Under the pieces are notes generated by a model. The model saw nothing but the letters and a program-made list of their open reading frames with translations. It had not been told where the DNA came from and did not search any database. Of a stretch of 5,523 bases of DNA, positions 1 to 5,467 are shown piece by piece. The stretch is taken from positions 1 through 5,523 of the forward strand of contig JAPYSD010000273.1 of assembly GCA_029936705.1 (NCBI GenBank), given 5' to 3'. The stretch is from Croceicoccus sp. (GTDB taxonomy: Bacteria; Pseudomonadota; Alphaproteobacteria; Sphingomonadales; Sphingomonadaceae). Positions within the stretch are counted from its first letter, which is position 1, and each line of letters opens with the position of its first letter. Both the position numbers and the translations under genes were made by a program.

Positions 1-2
1 GG

Positions 3-854
3 TCAGAGGGCCTGCGCGGCGCGTTCGACCAATTCGCGGTCATAGGGCAGTTCGCCCAGCAGGACGACATTGCCCGAGCTCATCCGGCGGGCCATCAGCA
101 GGGTGAATTCGGGGCCTTCGGGTGCGATCTCGTCGAAACCAGCGGGAGTGAGCGAGCGCAGCCGGGCCGCCAGCGGCTCGGCAATCGGCTCGCCCCACGG
201 CGTCTCGGTCTCGCGGCTGGCCTCGGCGGAGAGGTCGACGCTGGCCGAGAGCGCCGCGCTCGTTTCCGGGTCGGCCAGTTCCTTCCAGTTCAGCACGCCA
301 TAGACATGGTCGATGACATGGCCGTCGGTTGAGAACGGCAGCAGGATGCCGCGATAGATCGCTAGCCGGTCGGGGCCGGAGGCGAACTCCGCCTCGAACC
401 CGATGGGCGCGCGGTTCGACAGCAGCTCGCCGTAATGGTCGGTGATGCGGGTCAGCAGGCTGTTGCCCGGAACGTCGGACAGCTGGACCGATCCGTCGCC
501 CAGGCTGCAGCCGCAGGCCTGCGCCAGCGCGGTGCCGAGATGGATGATGCGCGGATCGCCCTGGTCGCCGGACAGGTCGAGCAGCACCGAATACGGGCCG
601 AAATCGGGATGTCCGTGGGGGTCGAGCCGGTGGATCTCGGGAAATTCCTCGTCCCCCAGCAGCCCGGCCCAGAAATTATAGGCGCGCACCTGCATCCGGC
701 GCTCGTCCTGCCCGATGGCGGGCGGCGGCGCGTGGCAGGCGGCGGCCTCGGCCTCGACCTCGGCGAAATGTTCGAAACCCGTCAGGTCGAGCGGATCGTC
801 GGACCACAACATGTCGCCGGAAAGCGCATCGCCATGGAAGCGCAGCGTATCCAT
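3..854 (-). CDS. PAS domain protein (PAS_5-like), function unknown
   Basis: Predicted soluble 283-residue protein with no signal peptide or membrane segment. Residues ~55-190 resemble the PAS_5 type of alphaproteobacterial PAS domain: an N-terminal 'YNFW..LLG...FPEI..LDP' segment, then 'YSVLLDLS', 'PRIIHLGTAL' and a C-terminal 'YRGILLPFS.DG..IDHVYGVLNW' strand pair. The remainder, ~190-283, is low-complexity and Ala/Glu-rich, ending in a short conserved-looking tail. There is no kinase, GGDEF, EAL or HTH output domain, so it would act as a stand-alone sensor or partner protein; ligand and target are unknown. I chose the ATG at 854 because a GGGGGGA Shine-Dalgarno (864-870) lies 9 bases before it; the frame stays open to 899 but that start has no ribosome site. 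The TGA is at 3-5. It is separated from the next upstream gene by 120 bases that carry possible CtrA and GANTC sites, so it probably has its own promoter. The PAS assignment is by pattern and moderately sure; the role is unknown. Confidence 0.75.
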   Translation of the reverse strand: MDTLRFHGDALSGDMLWSDDPLDLTGFEHFAEVEAEAAACHAPPPAIGQDERRMQVRAYNFWAGLLGDEEFPEIHRLDPHGHPDFGPYSVLLDLSGDQGDPRIIHLGTALAQACGCSLGDGSVQLSDVPGNSLLTRITDHYGELLSNRAPIGFEAEFASGPDRLAIYRGILLPFSTDGHVIDHVYGVLNWKELADPETSAALSASVDLSAEASRETETPWGEPIAEPLAARLRSLTPAGFDEIAPEGPEFTLLMARRMSSGNVVLLGELPYDRELVERAAQAL

Positions 855-938
855 GCAGTGACGTCCCCCCTGTCCGCGATCGATTCCGGAAGCACGCACG
901 GCGCGAGTCCCTGAGGCGCGCAGAGTCGCGCATAGAGG

Positions 939-953
939 TAAACAACCCGTTAA
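939..953 (-). promoter_or_regulatory. Candidate CtrA-type box upstream of the PAS gene
   Basis: On the minus strand this reads TTAA-CGGGTTG-TTTAC, one mismatch from the alphaproteobacterial CtrA consensus TTAA-N7-TTAA(C). It lies about 85 bases before the PAS gene start, a reasonable place for an activator site. Three GANTC sites (882-886, 905-909, 923-927), the target of the cell-cycle methylase CcrM, lie between the box and the gene. I could not find a convincing -10 at the expected spacing, so this is a candidate only. Confidence 0.35.
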
Positions 954-974
954 GTTCTGGCCGGAAGGGCGGGG

Positions 975-1862
975 TTATCCGCGTTCGGCGATCGCCGCGG
1001 CCCGCGCGATCAGGGCCCGCGCCTCGTCGCGGTGGAGTTCCTCGGCCATCTGGCCGTTCACGGTCACCACCGCCTTGCCCGCATTGGCGGGGTCGCCGAA
1101 CGCCGCGACGATGGCGCGCGCCTGCGCCAGCGCATCCTCGGACGGGGCGAACACCTCGTTCGCGGGGGCGATCTGGGAGGGGTGGATCAGCATTTTGCCG
1201 TCGAAGCCGAACAATCGTCCCTGGCGGCATTCGGCGCGCAGCCGGTCCTCGTCCCCGATGGCGTTCAGCACGCTGTCGATCGCCAGCAGCCCATAGGCGC
1301 GCGCCGCCATCACCACTTGCGACAGGACCGGGACCAGCGCCTCGCGGCCGGGGGTGCGCAGCAGGCCGGTGTCCTTGGACAGATCGTTGGCGCCCAGCAC
1401 CAGCGCGCCCAGCGGCGTGACCCTGGCCATGCGCGCGATCCGTTCCAGCGCCAGCACCGAGGCGGGCGTCTCGACCATGACCCACAGCGCGACATCGGGC
1501 CCGAACCCCGCCGTGGCCATCGCGCCGGCGATCCCCTCGACGTCCTCGGCCGAATCGACCTTGGGTACCAGGATCGCGTCGAGCGGGCTGCGGGCGAGTG
1601 CGCGCAAGTCGTCGCCGCCCCATTCGCCGCCGATCGGATTGATCCGCACTACGCGGTGGCGCGGTTCCAGCCCGCCATCGGCCAGCGTCTGCGCCACCAT
1701 GGCGCGTGCCTCGGCCTTCTTCTCGGCCGCGACCGCGTCTTCCAGGTCGAAGATCACGCAGTCGCAGGCAAGGCCGCGCGCCTTTTCCAGCGCGCGGGCA
1801 TTGGATCCGGGCATCGACAGCGCGGAACGGACAATCGGCAGGGCGGGTCGGGTATCGGTCAT
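975..1862 (-). CDS. CoA-ester lyase, HpcH/HpaI aldolase / CitE-like family
   Basis: Cytoplasmic 295-residue TIM-barrel enzyme of the CitE/malyl-CoA lyase family. These enzymes cleave or condense beta-hydroxyacyl-CoA esters (malyl-, citramalyl- or beta-methylmalyl-CoA) or hydrolyse their thioester, using Mg2+. Visible signatures in order: RSALSMPGSN (12-21), FDLEDAV (38-44), the substrate-binding arginine in RINP (73-76), VPKV (99-102), the Mg ligand glutamate in VETP (131), the second metal aspartate in GANDLSKD (Asp160), and GFDGKMLIHPSQI (219-231), which contacts the CoA/pantetheine arm. Length is normal for the family. No citD or citF is nearby, so it is not a citrate-lyase subunit; a stand-alone malyl/citramalyl-CoA-type lyase or thioesterase is more likely, but substrate cannot be called. 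The ATG at 1862 lies only 21 bases after the DUF2141 stop, with a GGACGG ribosome site overlapping the gap, so it is probably the third gene of the hydroxylase operon. Family is sure, substrate unknown. Confidence 0.9.
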   Translation of the reverse strand: MTDTRPALPIVRSALSMPGSNARALEKARGLACDCVIFDLEDAVAAEKKAEARAMVAQTLADGGLEPRHRVVRINPIGGEWGGDDLRALARSPLDAILVPKVDSAEDVEGIAGAMATAGFGPDVALWVMVETPASVLALERIARMARVTPLGALVLGANDLSKDTGLLRTPGREALVPVLSQVVMAARAYGLLAIDSVLNAIGDEDRLRAECRQGRLFGFDGKMLIHPSQIAPANEVFAPSEDALAQARAIVAAFGDPANAGKAVVTVNGQMAEELHRDEARALIARAAAIAERG

Positions 1863-1883
1863 GATCGGCGCGGGCAGTCCGTC

Positions 1884-2342
1884 CTAGATAATATAGCGCA
1901 TGCGGATCGACTGGTTCACTCCCTTGCCGTCCACCTCGAAAGCGGCGTCCTTGAAGCTGGGCGGGCCCATCCGGACCGGCGCGTCGCGCGAAAAGCCGAA
2001 GCCCTCGCGCGGGATCATCAGCGCCTTGTCGATCTTGCCGTTCGCATTCTCGTCATGCAGCAGCGCGATGGCATAGCGGCCCTGCGGCACATCGGCGAAA
2101 TTGAACTCCAGCCTTTGCGAGGCGGGCAGGGTCAGCGTGCGGCCCTGTCCCGATTCGCAATCGGGAAAGCTCATCTTGTTGGGGGCAAGGCAGGCATGGA
2201 CTTCTCCCTTGGCCGAACGCAGGTCGGTGACCGTCACGTGGATCGTCCCCACCTGCGGCGTCATGCGCAGTTCCGATCCCTGCGAAGGACCTGCGGCCCC
2301 CACGAGGACGGCAATCGGCATCGCGAGCCAACGGAATTTCAT
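1884..2342 (-). CDS. Secreted DUF2141 family protein
   Basis: 152-residue protein with an N-terminal signal peptide (Lys/Arg n-region, hydrophobic ~6-17, probable cleavage near 23), hence periplasmic or outer-surface. The mature part matches DUF2141: a beta-rich 'TIHVTVTDLRSAKGEV' opening (33-48), two cysteines (51 and 62) spaced to form a disulphide, 'DVPQGRYAIALLHDENANGKID' region (84-105), then 'IPREGFGFS' and 'GPPSFKDAAF'. The DENANGKID stretch (97-105) resembles a DxNxNGxxD calcium loop. The family has no established function. The ATG at 2342 overlaps the hydroxylase stop as ATGA, with AAGGA (2354-2358) 11 bases before it, so the two are translationally coupled. An in-frame ATG at 2354 is possible but sits on top of that ribosome site. 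Domain call is confident; the link to the hydroxylase is inferred from the overlap. Confidence 0.88.
   Translation of the reverse strand: MKFRWLAMPIAVLVGAAGPSQGSELRMTPQVGTIHVTVTDLRSAKGEVHACLAPNKMSFPDCESGQGRTLTLPASQRLEFNFADVPQGRYAIALLHDENANGKIDKALMIPREGFGFSRDAPVRMGPPSFKDAAFEVDGKGVNQSIRMRYII
2339..2342 (-). other. ATGA stop/start overlap (translational coupling)
   Basis: The TGA stop of the hydroxylase (2341-2339) and the ATG of the DUF2141 gene (2342-2340) share the sequence ATGA. This is a classic sign of one mRNA with coupled translation. Confidence 0.9.
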
Positions 2343-3103
2343 GTCTTGTCCCATCCTTCTGCCGCAAGGCCCCGGTCGGTCCCGCACACCCGATCCCAGA
2401 AGCGGAAATAGAGGCCGTAGTTGCAGCGATATCTGTCGTGATGAAGCTGGTGGTGGCTGGCGGTTATCAATGCACCGCCCAGCCCTGAGCGGACGATGAA
2501 CCGCGGAAACATTTCCCAGCCCATGTGGTTGGTGACGCCCATGATCGTCATGATCGCCAGCACGCAGCCCAGCACGCCGATATGGATCGGCACCAGGAAG
2601 ACCAGCGCAGGGATCACGATCGCGCCGGTCACCGCCTCGACCGGGTGGAACGCCATCGCGGCCCAGGCGGTCGGCGGGCGGCTGGCGTGATGCACCGCAT
2701 GGGCGATGCGGAACAGGCGCGGTTCGTGCATCGCGCGGTGCGTCCAGTAGAACCAGGTGTCGTGGGCGAACAGATAGACCAGCAGTGACACCGGCAGCCA
2801 CCAGATCGGATAGGCGCCGACGTCCGCGTAAATGCGCGTCCAGCCATGCACCTGCCAGCCCCAGGCGACGATCCCGGCGGGCAATCCATAGATCGCGGCA
2901 GAAGCGAGCGACCATGCGATCTCGCGCCGGATCTGCGGGTTCAGGCCGCGGTACAGGCCCGGCCGGGCCGAGCGCGTCGCCATCGCGAAACCGCCGCTGG
3001 CCAGCAGGTAGCGCACCGCGACGATCGCGATCATCGCCAGCACCGACAGCAGCGCGGCCCAGTATCCGGTGTCAGAGGCATAGGAAGCCATGCCCGCGTC
3101 CAT
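2339..3103 (-). CDS. Sterol desaturase / fatty acid hydroxylase family membrane di-iron protein
   Basis: 254-residue integral membrane oxygenase of the ERG3/fatty acid hydroxylase superfamily, which inserts hydroxyl groups or double bonds in lipids, sterols, sphingoid bases or carotenoids using a di-iron centre and O2. The histidine boxes are complete: HDTWFYWTHRAMH (His114, 122, 126), HAVHH (His135, 138, 139), an extra His193 in TNHMGW, and HHQLHH (His217, 218, 221, 222), followed by the usual NYGLYFRFWDRVCGT. Hydrophobic segments are at ~15-38, ~65-83, ~98-113 and ~158-190. Length is normal. It is not a close match to the carotenoid hydroxylase CrtZ, which is shorter, so the substrate is left open. 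It heads a minus-strand cluster with a DUF2141 protein (4-base overlap) and a CoA-ester lyase. Start is either 3103 or the in-frame ATG at 3091; neither has a decisive ribosome site. Family certain, substrate unknown. Confidence 0.9.
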   Translation of the reverse strand: MDAGMASYASDTGYWAALLSVLAMIAIVAVRYLLASGGFAMATRSARPGLYRGLNPQIRREIAWSLASAAIYGLPAGIVAWGWQVHGWTRIYADVGAYPIWWLPVSLLVYLFAHDTWFYWTHRAMHEPRLFRIAHAVHHASRPPTAWAAMAFHPVEAVTGAIVIPALVFLVPIHIGVLGCVLAIMTIMGVTNHMGWEMFPRFIVRSGLGGALITASHHQLHHDRYRCNYGLYFRFWDRVCGTDRGLAAEGWDKT

Positions 3104-3156
3104 AGCGCGGGTGCCCCGCCTAGCCTAGCGGTGTCGCAAGCACCGGGGATTCGGGG

Positions 3157-3186
3157 AAAAACTGTGGCAGCCCCGTCACGGCCGCC
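3157..3186 (-). terminator. Probable intrinsic terminator of mmcB
   Basis: Starting 3 bases after the mmcB stop codon, the minus strand forms a 7-bp stem GGCGGCC / GGCTGCC (3186-3180 with 3172-3166, one G-T pair) around a 7-base loop. Four bases and then five T residues follow (3161-3157). The short gap before the T run makes it slightly imperfect. It separates mmcB from the downstream hydroxylase cluster. Confidence 0.6.
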
Positions 3187-3189
3187 GAT

Positions 3190-3705
3190 TCAGGCCAGTT
3201 CGTTGCCGCCCCATGGCGCGCAGGCGCTGTCGAGCTCGACCTGCCGGCGGCGCATCGCGGCGCGGGCCAACCGTTCGACCTGTGCCTTGCGCCGGGCAGG
3301 CGCCAGCTTTTGCAGCGGGGCGGGGCGCAGGATCTCGGCATCGTAGCCATCGGCGACGATCACGCCGCAGCGGCCCGGCAGGAAACCTTCCCCTTCGAGG
3401 CAGGTGCGGTCGAGGTCGGGGGACAGCCCCCAGAAGAACCGGTCGCAATAGTCGAGATAATCGGGCCATTTCGCATCGCCCATCAGGTCGGCGCGGGCGA
3501 CCTTGATCTCGACGATGACGATTTGCCCCTTGGCATCGACACCCATCAGGTCGGCGCGGCGGCCGCCGGGCAGCATCATTTCGGGAATGCACCAGATGTC
3601 GTTGCGTGCGAACAGGCGGCAGATCCCGCGCGCGATATCGCCCGCCGTGAAAGCCAAGGATGGACGGGAGCAAGGCGTGACGGCTGCGAGCGGCGAATCG
3701 ATCAT
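3190..3705 (-). CDS. mmcB: MmcB family DNA repair protein
   Basis: 171-residue cytoplasmic protein of the MmcB (formerly DUF1052) family, which in Caulobacter is an SOS gene contributing to mitomycin C resistance and is thought to be a PD-(D/E)XK nuclease-like repair factor. The conserved core starts near residue 22 (DIARGICRLF) and contains the nuclease-like motif RRADLMG (Asp52), 13 residues, then VEIK (Glu66, Lys68). After it come KWPDYLDYCDRFFWG (79-93), CGVIVADGYDAEILRPAP and APARRKA. All expected acidic and lysine residues are present, so it should be active. It appears monocistronic: a promoter with a LexA box in its spacer lies directly in front and a terminator directly behind. The ATG at 3705 has no Shine-Dalgarno and sits about where transcription should begin, suggesting a leaderless mRNA. 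A TTG at residue 17 is a poorer start, also without a ribosome site. Identification is strong; catalytic activity is inferred. Confidence 0.9.
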   Translation of the reverse strand: MIDSPLAAVTPCSRPSLAFTAGDIARGICRLFARNDIWCIPEMMLPGGRRADLMGVDAKGQIVIVEIKVARADLMGDAKWPDYLDYCDRFFWGLSPDLDRTCLEGEGFLPGRCGVIVADGYDAEILRPAPLQKLAPARRKAQVERLARAAMRRRQVELDSACAPWGGNELA

Positions 3706-3711
3706 GCCCGC

Positions 3712-3740
3712 AAATTAGTGAACAGACAGGGAACGGGCAA
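3712..3740 (-). promoter_or_regulatory. mmcB promoter (-35 TTGCCC, -10 TAATTT)
   Basis: On the minus strand, TTGCCC (3740-3735) and TAATTT (3717-3712) are separated by exactly 17 bases. The -10 keeps the three most conserved positions and the -35 has TTG and C. The expected transcription start, 6-7 bases past the -10, falls at the mmcB ATG. The -35 begins 4 bases after the stop codon of the upstream gene. Confidence 0.6.
3720..3734 (-). promoter_or_regulatory. LexA operator (SOS box) of mmcB
   Basis: On the minus strand this is GTTC-CCTGTCT-GTTC, an exact match to the alphaproteobacterial LexA consensus GTTC-N7-GTTC. It sits entirely in the spacer between the proposed -35 and -10, where bound LexA would block RNA polymerase. 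mmcB is a known SOS gene in Caulobacter, which supports the assignment independently. Confidence 0.88.
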
Positions 3741-3744
3741 GCCG

Positions 3745-4149
3745 CTAGTGCGTGTTGCCCACCAGCCGGTTCCGCTCCCGCTCGAACCGCTTGAGCAGCG
3801 CGCGGGCCGCGATCTTGCCGTCGGCGCCATGTTCGCGCGCCTGCAGCACCGCGAACAGCCCGGTCTCGAGCATGGCGCACAGGTCGCCTAGCGTCGCCTC
3901 CATCGCGGTATTGCGCGATTCGGGCATGGCCAAGGGATAGAGGCTGGCGTGACGTTCGGTGCCGGGCACGCTGGACCCGGTCAGCGCCGCGAGCGCGCCG
4001 GCTGCCTTGTGCATCGCCGCCCAGCGCGGGGCCAGCGGATCCCCGCCCCGGCCCTGGCGTTCGGGCGACACGGATCGTGCAGGCGACATCGGCTGCTCCA
4101 CCCGGTCGATCCCGTCGAAGTCGCCTGAGAATTCGGGCATAGCGTTCAT
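3745..4149 (-). CDS. Hypothetical protein upstream of mmcB
   Basis: 134-residue protein that I do not recognise. Residues 1-45 are polar, rich in Pro, Ser, Gly and Arg, and probably disordered. The C-terminal part (~79-130) looks helical and amphipathic: 'NTAMEATLGDLCAML' followed by 'LLKRFERERNRL', the latter with a strongly basic/acidic alternation. There is no signal peptide, membrane segment or catalytic motif. The first ATG (4149) was chosen because AAGAGA lies about 7 bases upstream; in-frame ATGs at 4140 and 4089 are alternatives. It ends 39 bases before mmcB, but the SOS promoter lies in that gap, so it is probably expressed separately. Reading frame and G+C-rich third positions are consistent with a real gene; no other long frame explains the stretch better. 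Function unknown. Confidence 0.6.
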   Translation of the reverse strand: MNAMPEFSGDFDGIDRVEQPMSPARSVSPERQGRGGDPLAPRWAAMHKAAGALAALTGSSVPGTERHASLYPLAMPESRNTAMEATLGDLCAMLETGLFAVLQAREHGADGKIAARALLKRFERERNRLVGNTH

Positions 4150-4361
4150 GGCGAATCTCTTGGGACAAAACCGGTTACGTTCCTCTTAATATGGATCTCG
4201 GGAGCCTTGCCGGTCCCGGAACGGGGCAGAACTATGCTCCATCGTCCGCTGGACCCAGAGGCGGGCGAGGGCACGTGCCGAATGTTCGTCACGCCATGCG
4301 CAAAAGGGGCTGGCGCGGCCTTGGGCCTGCTGCTAAGCGCCTGCATCCCAGCAAACCGCGC
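4150..4361. other. Divergent intergenic region between the hypothetical gene and tRNA-Arg
   Basis: These 212 bases must carry the promoters for the minus-strand hypothetical gene and the plus-strand tRNA. I see an 8-base palindrome AACCGGTT (4169-4176) and an AT-richer patch near 4185-4192 that could be a minus-strand -10. Neither is supported by a well-spaced -35. No clear tRNA promoter could be assigned. Confidence 0.5.
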
Positions 4362-4438
4362 GCACCCATAGCTCAGCTGGATAGAGCGCTGCCCTCCGAA
4401 GGCAGAGGCCAGAGGTTCGAATCCTCTTGGGTGCGCCA
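4362..4438 (+). tRNA. tRNA-Arg (anticodon CCG)
   Basis: A 77-base tRNA that folds without mismatches. The acceptor is GCACCCA / TGGGTGC (4362-4368 with 4428-4434), then discriminator G and an encoded CCA (4436-4438). The D stem is GCTC / GAGC, the anticodon stem CTGCC / GGCAG with loop CTCCGAA, and the T stem AGAGG / CCTCT with loop TTCGAAT. The anticodon at 4396-4398 is CCG, which reads the arginine codon CGG. The variable loop is the short 5-base type, as expected for arginine. The sequence closely follows other alphaproteobacterial tRNA-Arg(CCG) genes. It is a single gene, not part of a visible tRNA cluster. Confidence 0.98.
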
Positions 4439-4526
4439 AGGTTTTTCGATGCTGGCCTGCGCGATGCGCGTCCTTTTCTCTATCCTGCAGATTTCGCGCC
4501 GTTGGGCTTTCGCGGTTTCGTCGTGG

Positions 4527-4551
4527 CGGCCCCGCGTTCGGTGCGGGGCTG
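4527..4551 (+). repeat. Hairpin in the leader before the crotonase gene
   Basis: The stem is C-G-G-CCCCGC pairing with GCGGGG-C-T-G (4527-4535 with 4543-4551, one G-T pair) around a 7-base loop GTTCGGT. No T run follows, so it is not a standard intrinsic terminator. It lies 64 bases before the crotonase start and could be a leader structure, or chance in G+C-rich DNA. Confidence 0.4.
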
Positions 4552-4600
4552 GCATCGCGAGGCATGCTGGCATACGCCTCCACCACTGTTCGATTCTGCC

Positions 4601-4607
4601 GGGAGGG
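4601..4607 (+). promoter_or_regulatory. Ribosome binding site deciding the crotonase start
   Basis: GGGAGGG, 8 bases before the ATG at 4616. It excludes the upstream part of the open frame, which overlaps tRNA-Arg. The nearer ATG at 4609 is out of frame. Confidence 0.75.
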
Positions 4608-4615
4608 CATGCCGC

Positions 4616-5371
4616 ATGACGCTTCGCCTTATGAAGAAGGGCGCGACGGCGAATCTGCTGATCGACCGCGCCGACAAGCGCAATGCCCTCGACATGGCGA
4701 TGTGGGAGCTGTTGCCCCGACTGCTGGAAGAAGCGCATGACGATCCTGAGATACGGCTTCTGGTCGTGCGCTCGGCGGAGGCGGGCCGAGCCTTCAGCGC
4801 GGGGGCGGACATAGGCGAGCTGCTCGCCAACAAGGATGATGTCGCATGGCGCGGCGCGAACCAGGCCGCGATCAACCGCGCGCAATATGAACTGGCACGC
4901 GCGGCGCTGCCCACGATCGCTTTCGTGGAAGGGGACTGCGTCGGCGGAGGCTGCGGCATCGCGCTCGCCTGCGATATAAGGGTGGCGACGCGCGCGGCGC
5001 GCTTCGGCGTGACGCCGGCCCGGCTGGGGCTGGCCTATCCCCTGCATGACGTGAAGCTGCTCGTCGACCTGGTCGGACCGGGGCAGGCGAGGCGGATCCT
5101 GTTTACCGGCGATCTGCTCGATGCGGACGAAGCGTCGCGGATAGGGTTGGTGGAGATGCTGGCCGACGACCCGGACGAGCTTGCTGACCGGATCGTATCC
5201 TCCAGTGCGCACTCGATCCGCGAGATGAAGCGCTTCGTTCGCAGGGTGCTCGATGGCCAGACCCAGGACGACGACGTTACGCGGCGCATCTTCGCCAAAG
5301 CCTTTGCAGGGCCTGATTTCGCGGAGGGAGCGACGGCCTTCATAGAGAAGCGTGAGCCGCGGTTTGGCTAA
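4616..5371 (+). CDS. Crotonase-superfamily protein (enoyl-CoA hydratase/isomerase family)
   Basis: 251-residue cytoplasmic acyl-CoA enzyme of the crotonase fold. Signatures: ADKRNALD (19-26), the first oxyanion-hole segment FSAGADIGEL (60-69), the second FVEGDCVGGGCGIALACDIRVAT (103-125), then FGVTPARLGLAYP (130-142) and the helix 'GPGQARRILFTGDLLDADEASRIGLV'. The two glutamates that perform hydration in rat mitochondrial crotonase (Glu144 and Glu164) are replaced by Gly114 and Pro134. Thr133 and Tyr141 instead align with the Thr/Tyr pair of E. coli methylmalonyl-CoA decarboxylase, while the family histidine position after SAG is Ala64. A decarboxylase, isomerase or other crotonase reaction is therefore as likely as hydration. 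The ATG at 4616 has GGGAGGG (4601-4607) at good spacing; the frame is open further back into the tRNA gene, which rules out earlier starts. It follows tRNA-Arg after 177 bases. Superfamily certain, reaction uncertain. Confidence 0.9.
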   Translation: MTLRLMKKGATANLLIDRADKRNALDMAMWELLPRLLEEAHDDPEIRLLVVRSAEAGRAFSAGADIGELLANKDDVAWRGANQAAINRAQYELARAALPTIAFVEGDCVGGGCGIALACDIRVATRAARFGVTPARLGLAYPLHDVKLLVDLVGPGQARRILFTGDLLDADEASRIGLVEMLADDPDELADRIVSSSAHSIREMKRFVRRVLDGQTQDDDVTRRIFAKAFAGPDFAEGATAFIEKREPRFG

Positions 5372-5467
5372 GCCCGGTAAAGGGCGCCGAGGAGAAGCGT
5401 GACAATTGCGTTAAGCCATTAAGCGTATGATTTCCCGCGGCTTGCCCCTGTTTGCAGCCCGAACTGG

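Noticed and set aside
676..1623. Long minus-strand open frame of 315 codons overlapping the lyase and PAS genes
   Set aside because: It is an Arg/Gly/Ala-rich shadow of two well-supported genes in other frames, with no recognisable domain.
1032..2411. Long plus-strand open frame of 459 codons
   Set aside because: It is antisense to the lyase and DUF2141 genes. Its length reflects few stop codons in high-G+C DNA, and its His/Arg/Gln-rich composition is that of an antisense shadow.
3129..3145. Small inverted repeat CGGTG / CACCG in front of the hydroxylase
   Set aside because: Only a 5-bp stem without a T run; not distinguishable from chance in this base composition.
3176..4168. 330-codon minus-strand frame spanning mmcB and the hypothetical gene
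   Set aside because: Arg/Pro-rich translation with no domain; it overlaps mmcB, which has clear motifs and its own promoter and terminator.
4362..4438. tRNA-Arg as the attachment site of an integrated element
   Set aside because: No integrase gene, no repeat of the tRNA 3' end and no shift in base composition are visible within the window.
4458..4478. Possible terminator after tRNA-Arg (GCGC-GAT-GCGC then TCCTTTTCT)
   Set aside because: The stem is only 4-5 pairs with a 3-base loop and the T run is interrupted; too weak to call.
4373..5212. Antisense frame across tRNA-Arg and the crotonase gene
   Set aside because: Overlaps a perfect tRNA and a clear crotonase; no ribosome site and biased composition.
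5408..5427. Paired TTAA half-sites after the crotonase gene (TTAA-N6-TTAA-like)
   Set aside because: The spacing between the two TTAA (GTTAAGCCATTAAGC) is 4 bases, not the 7 required for a CtrA site.
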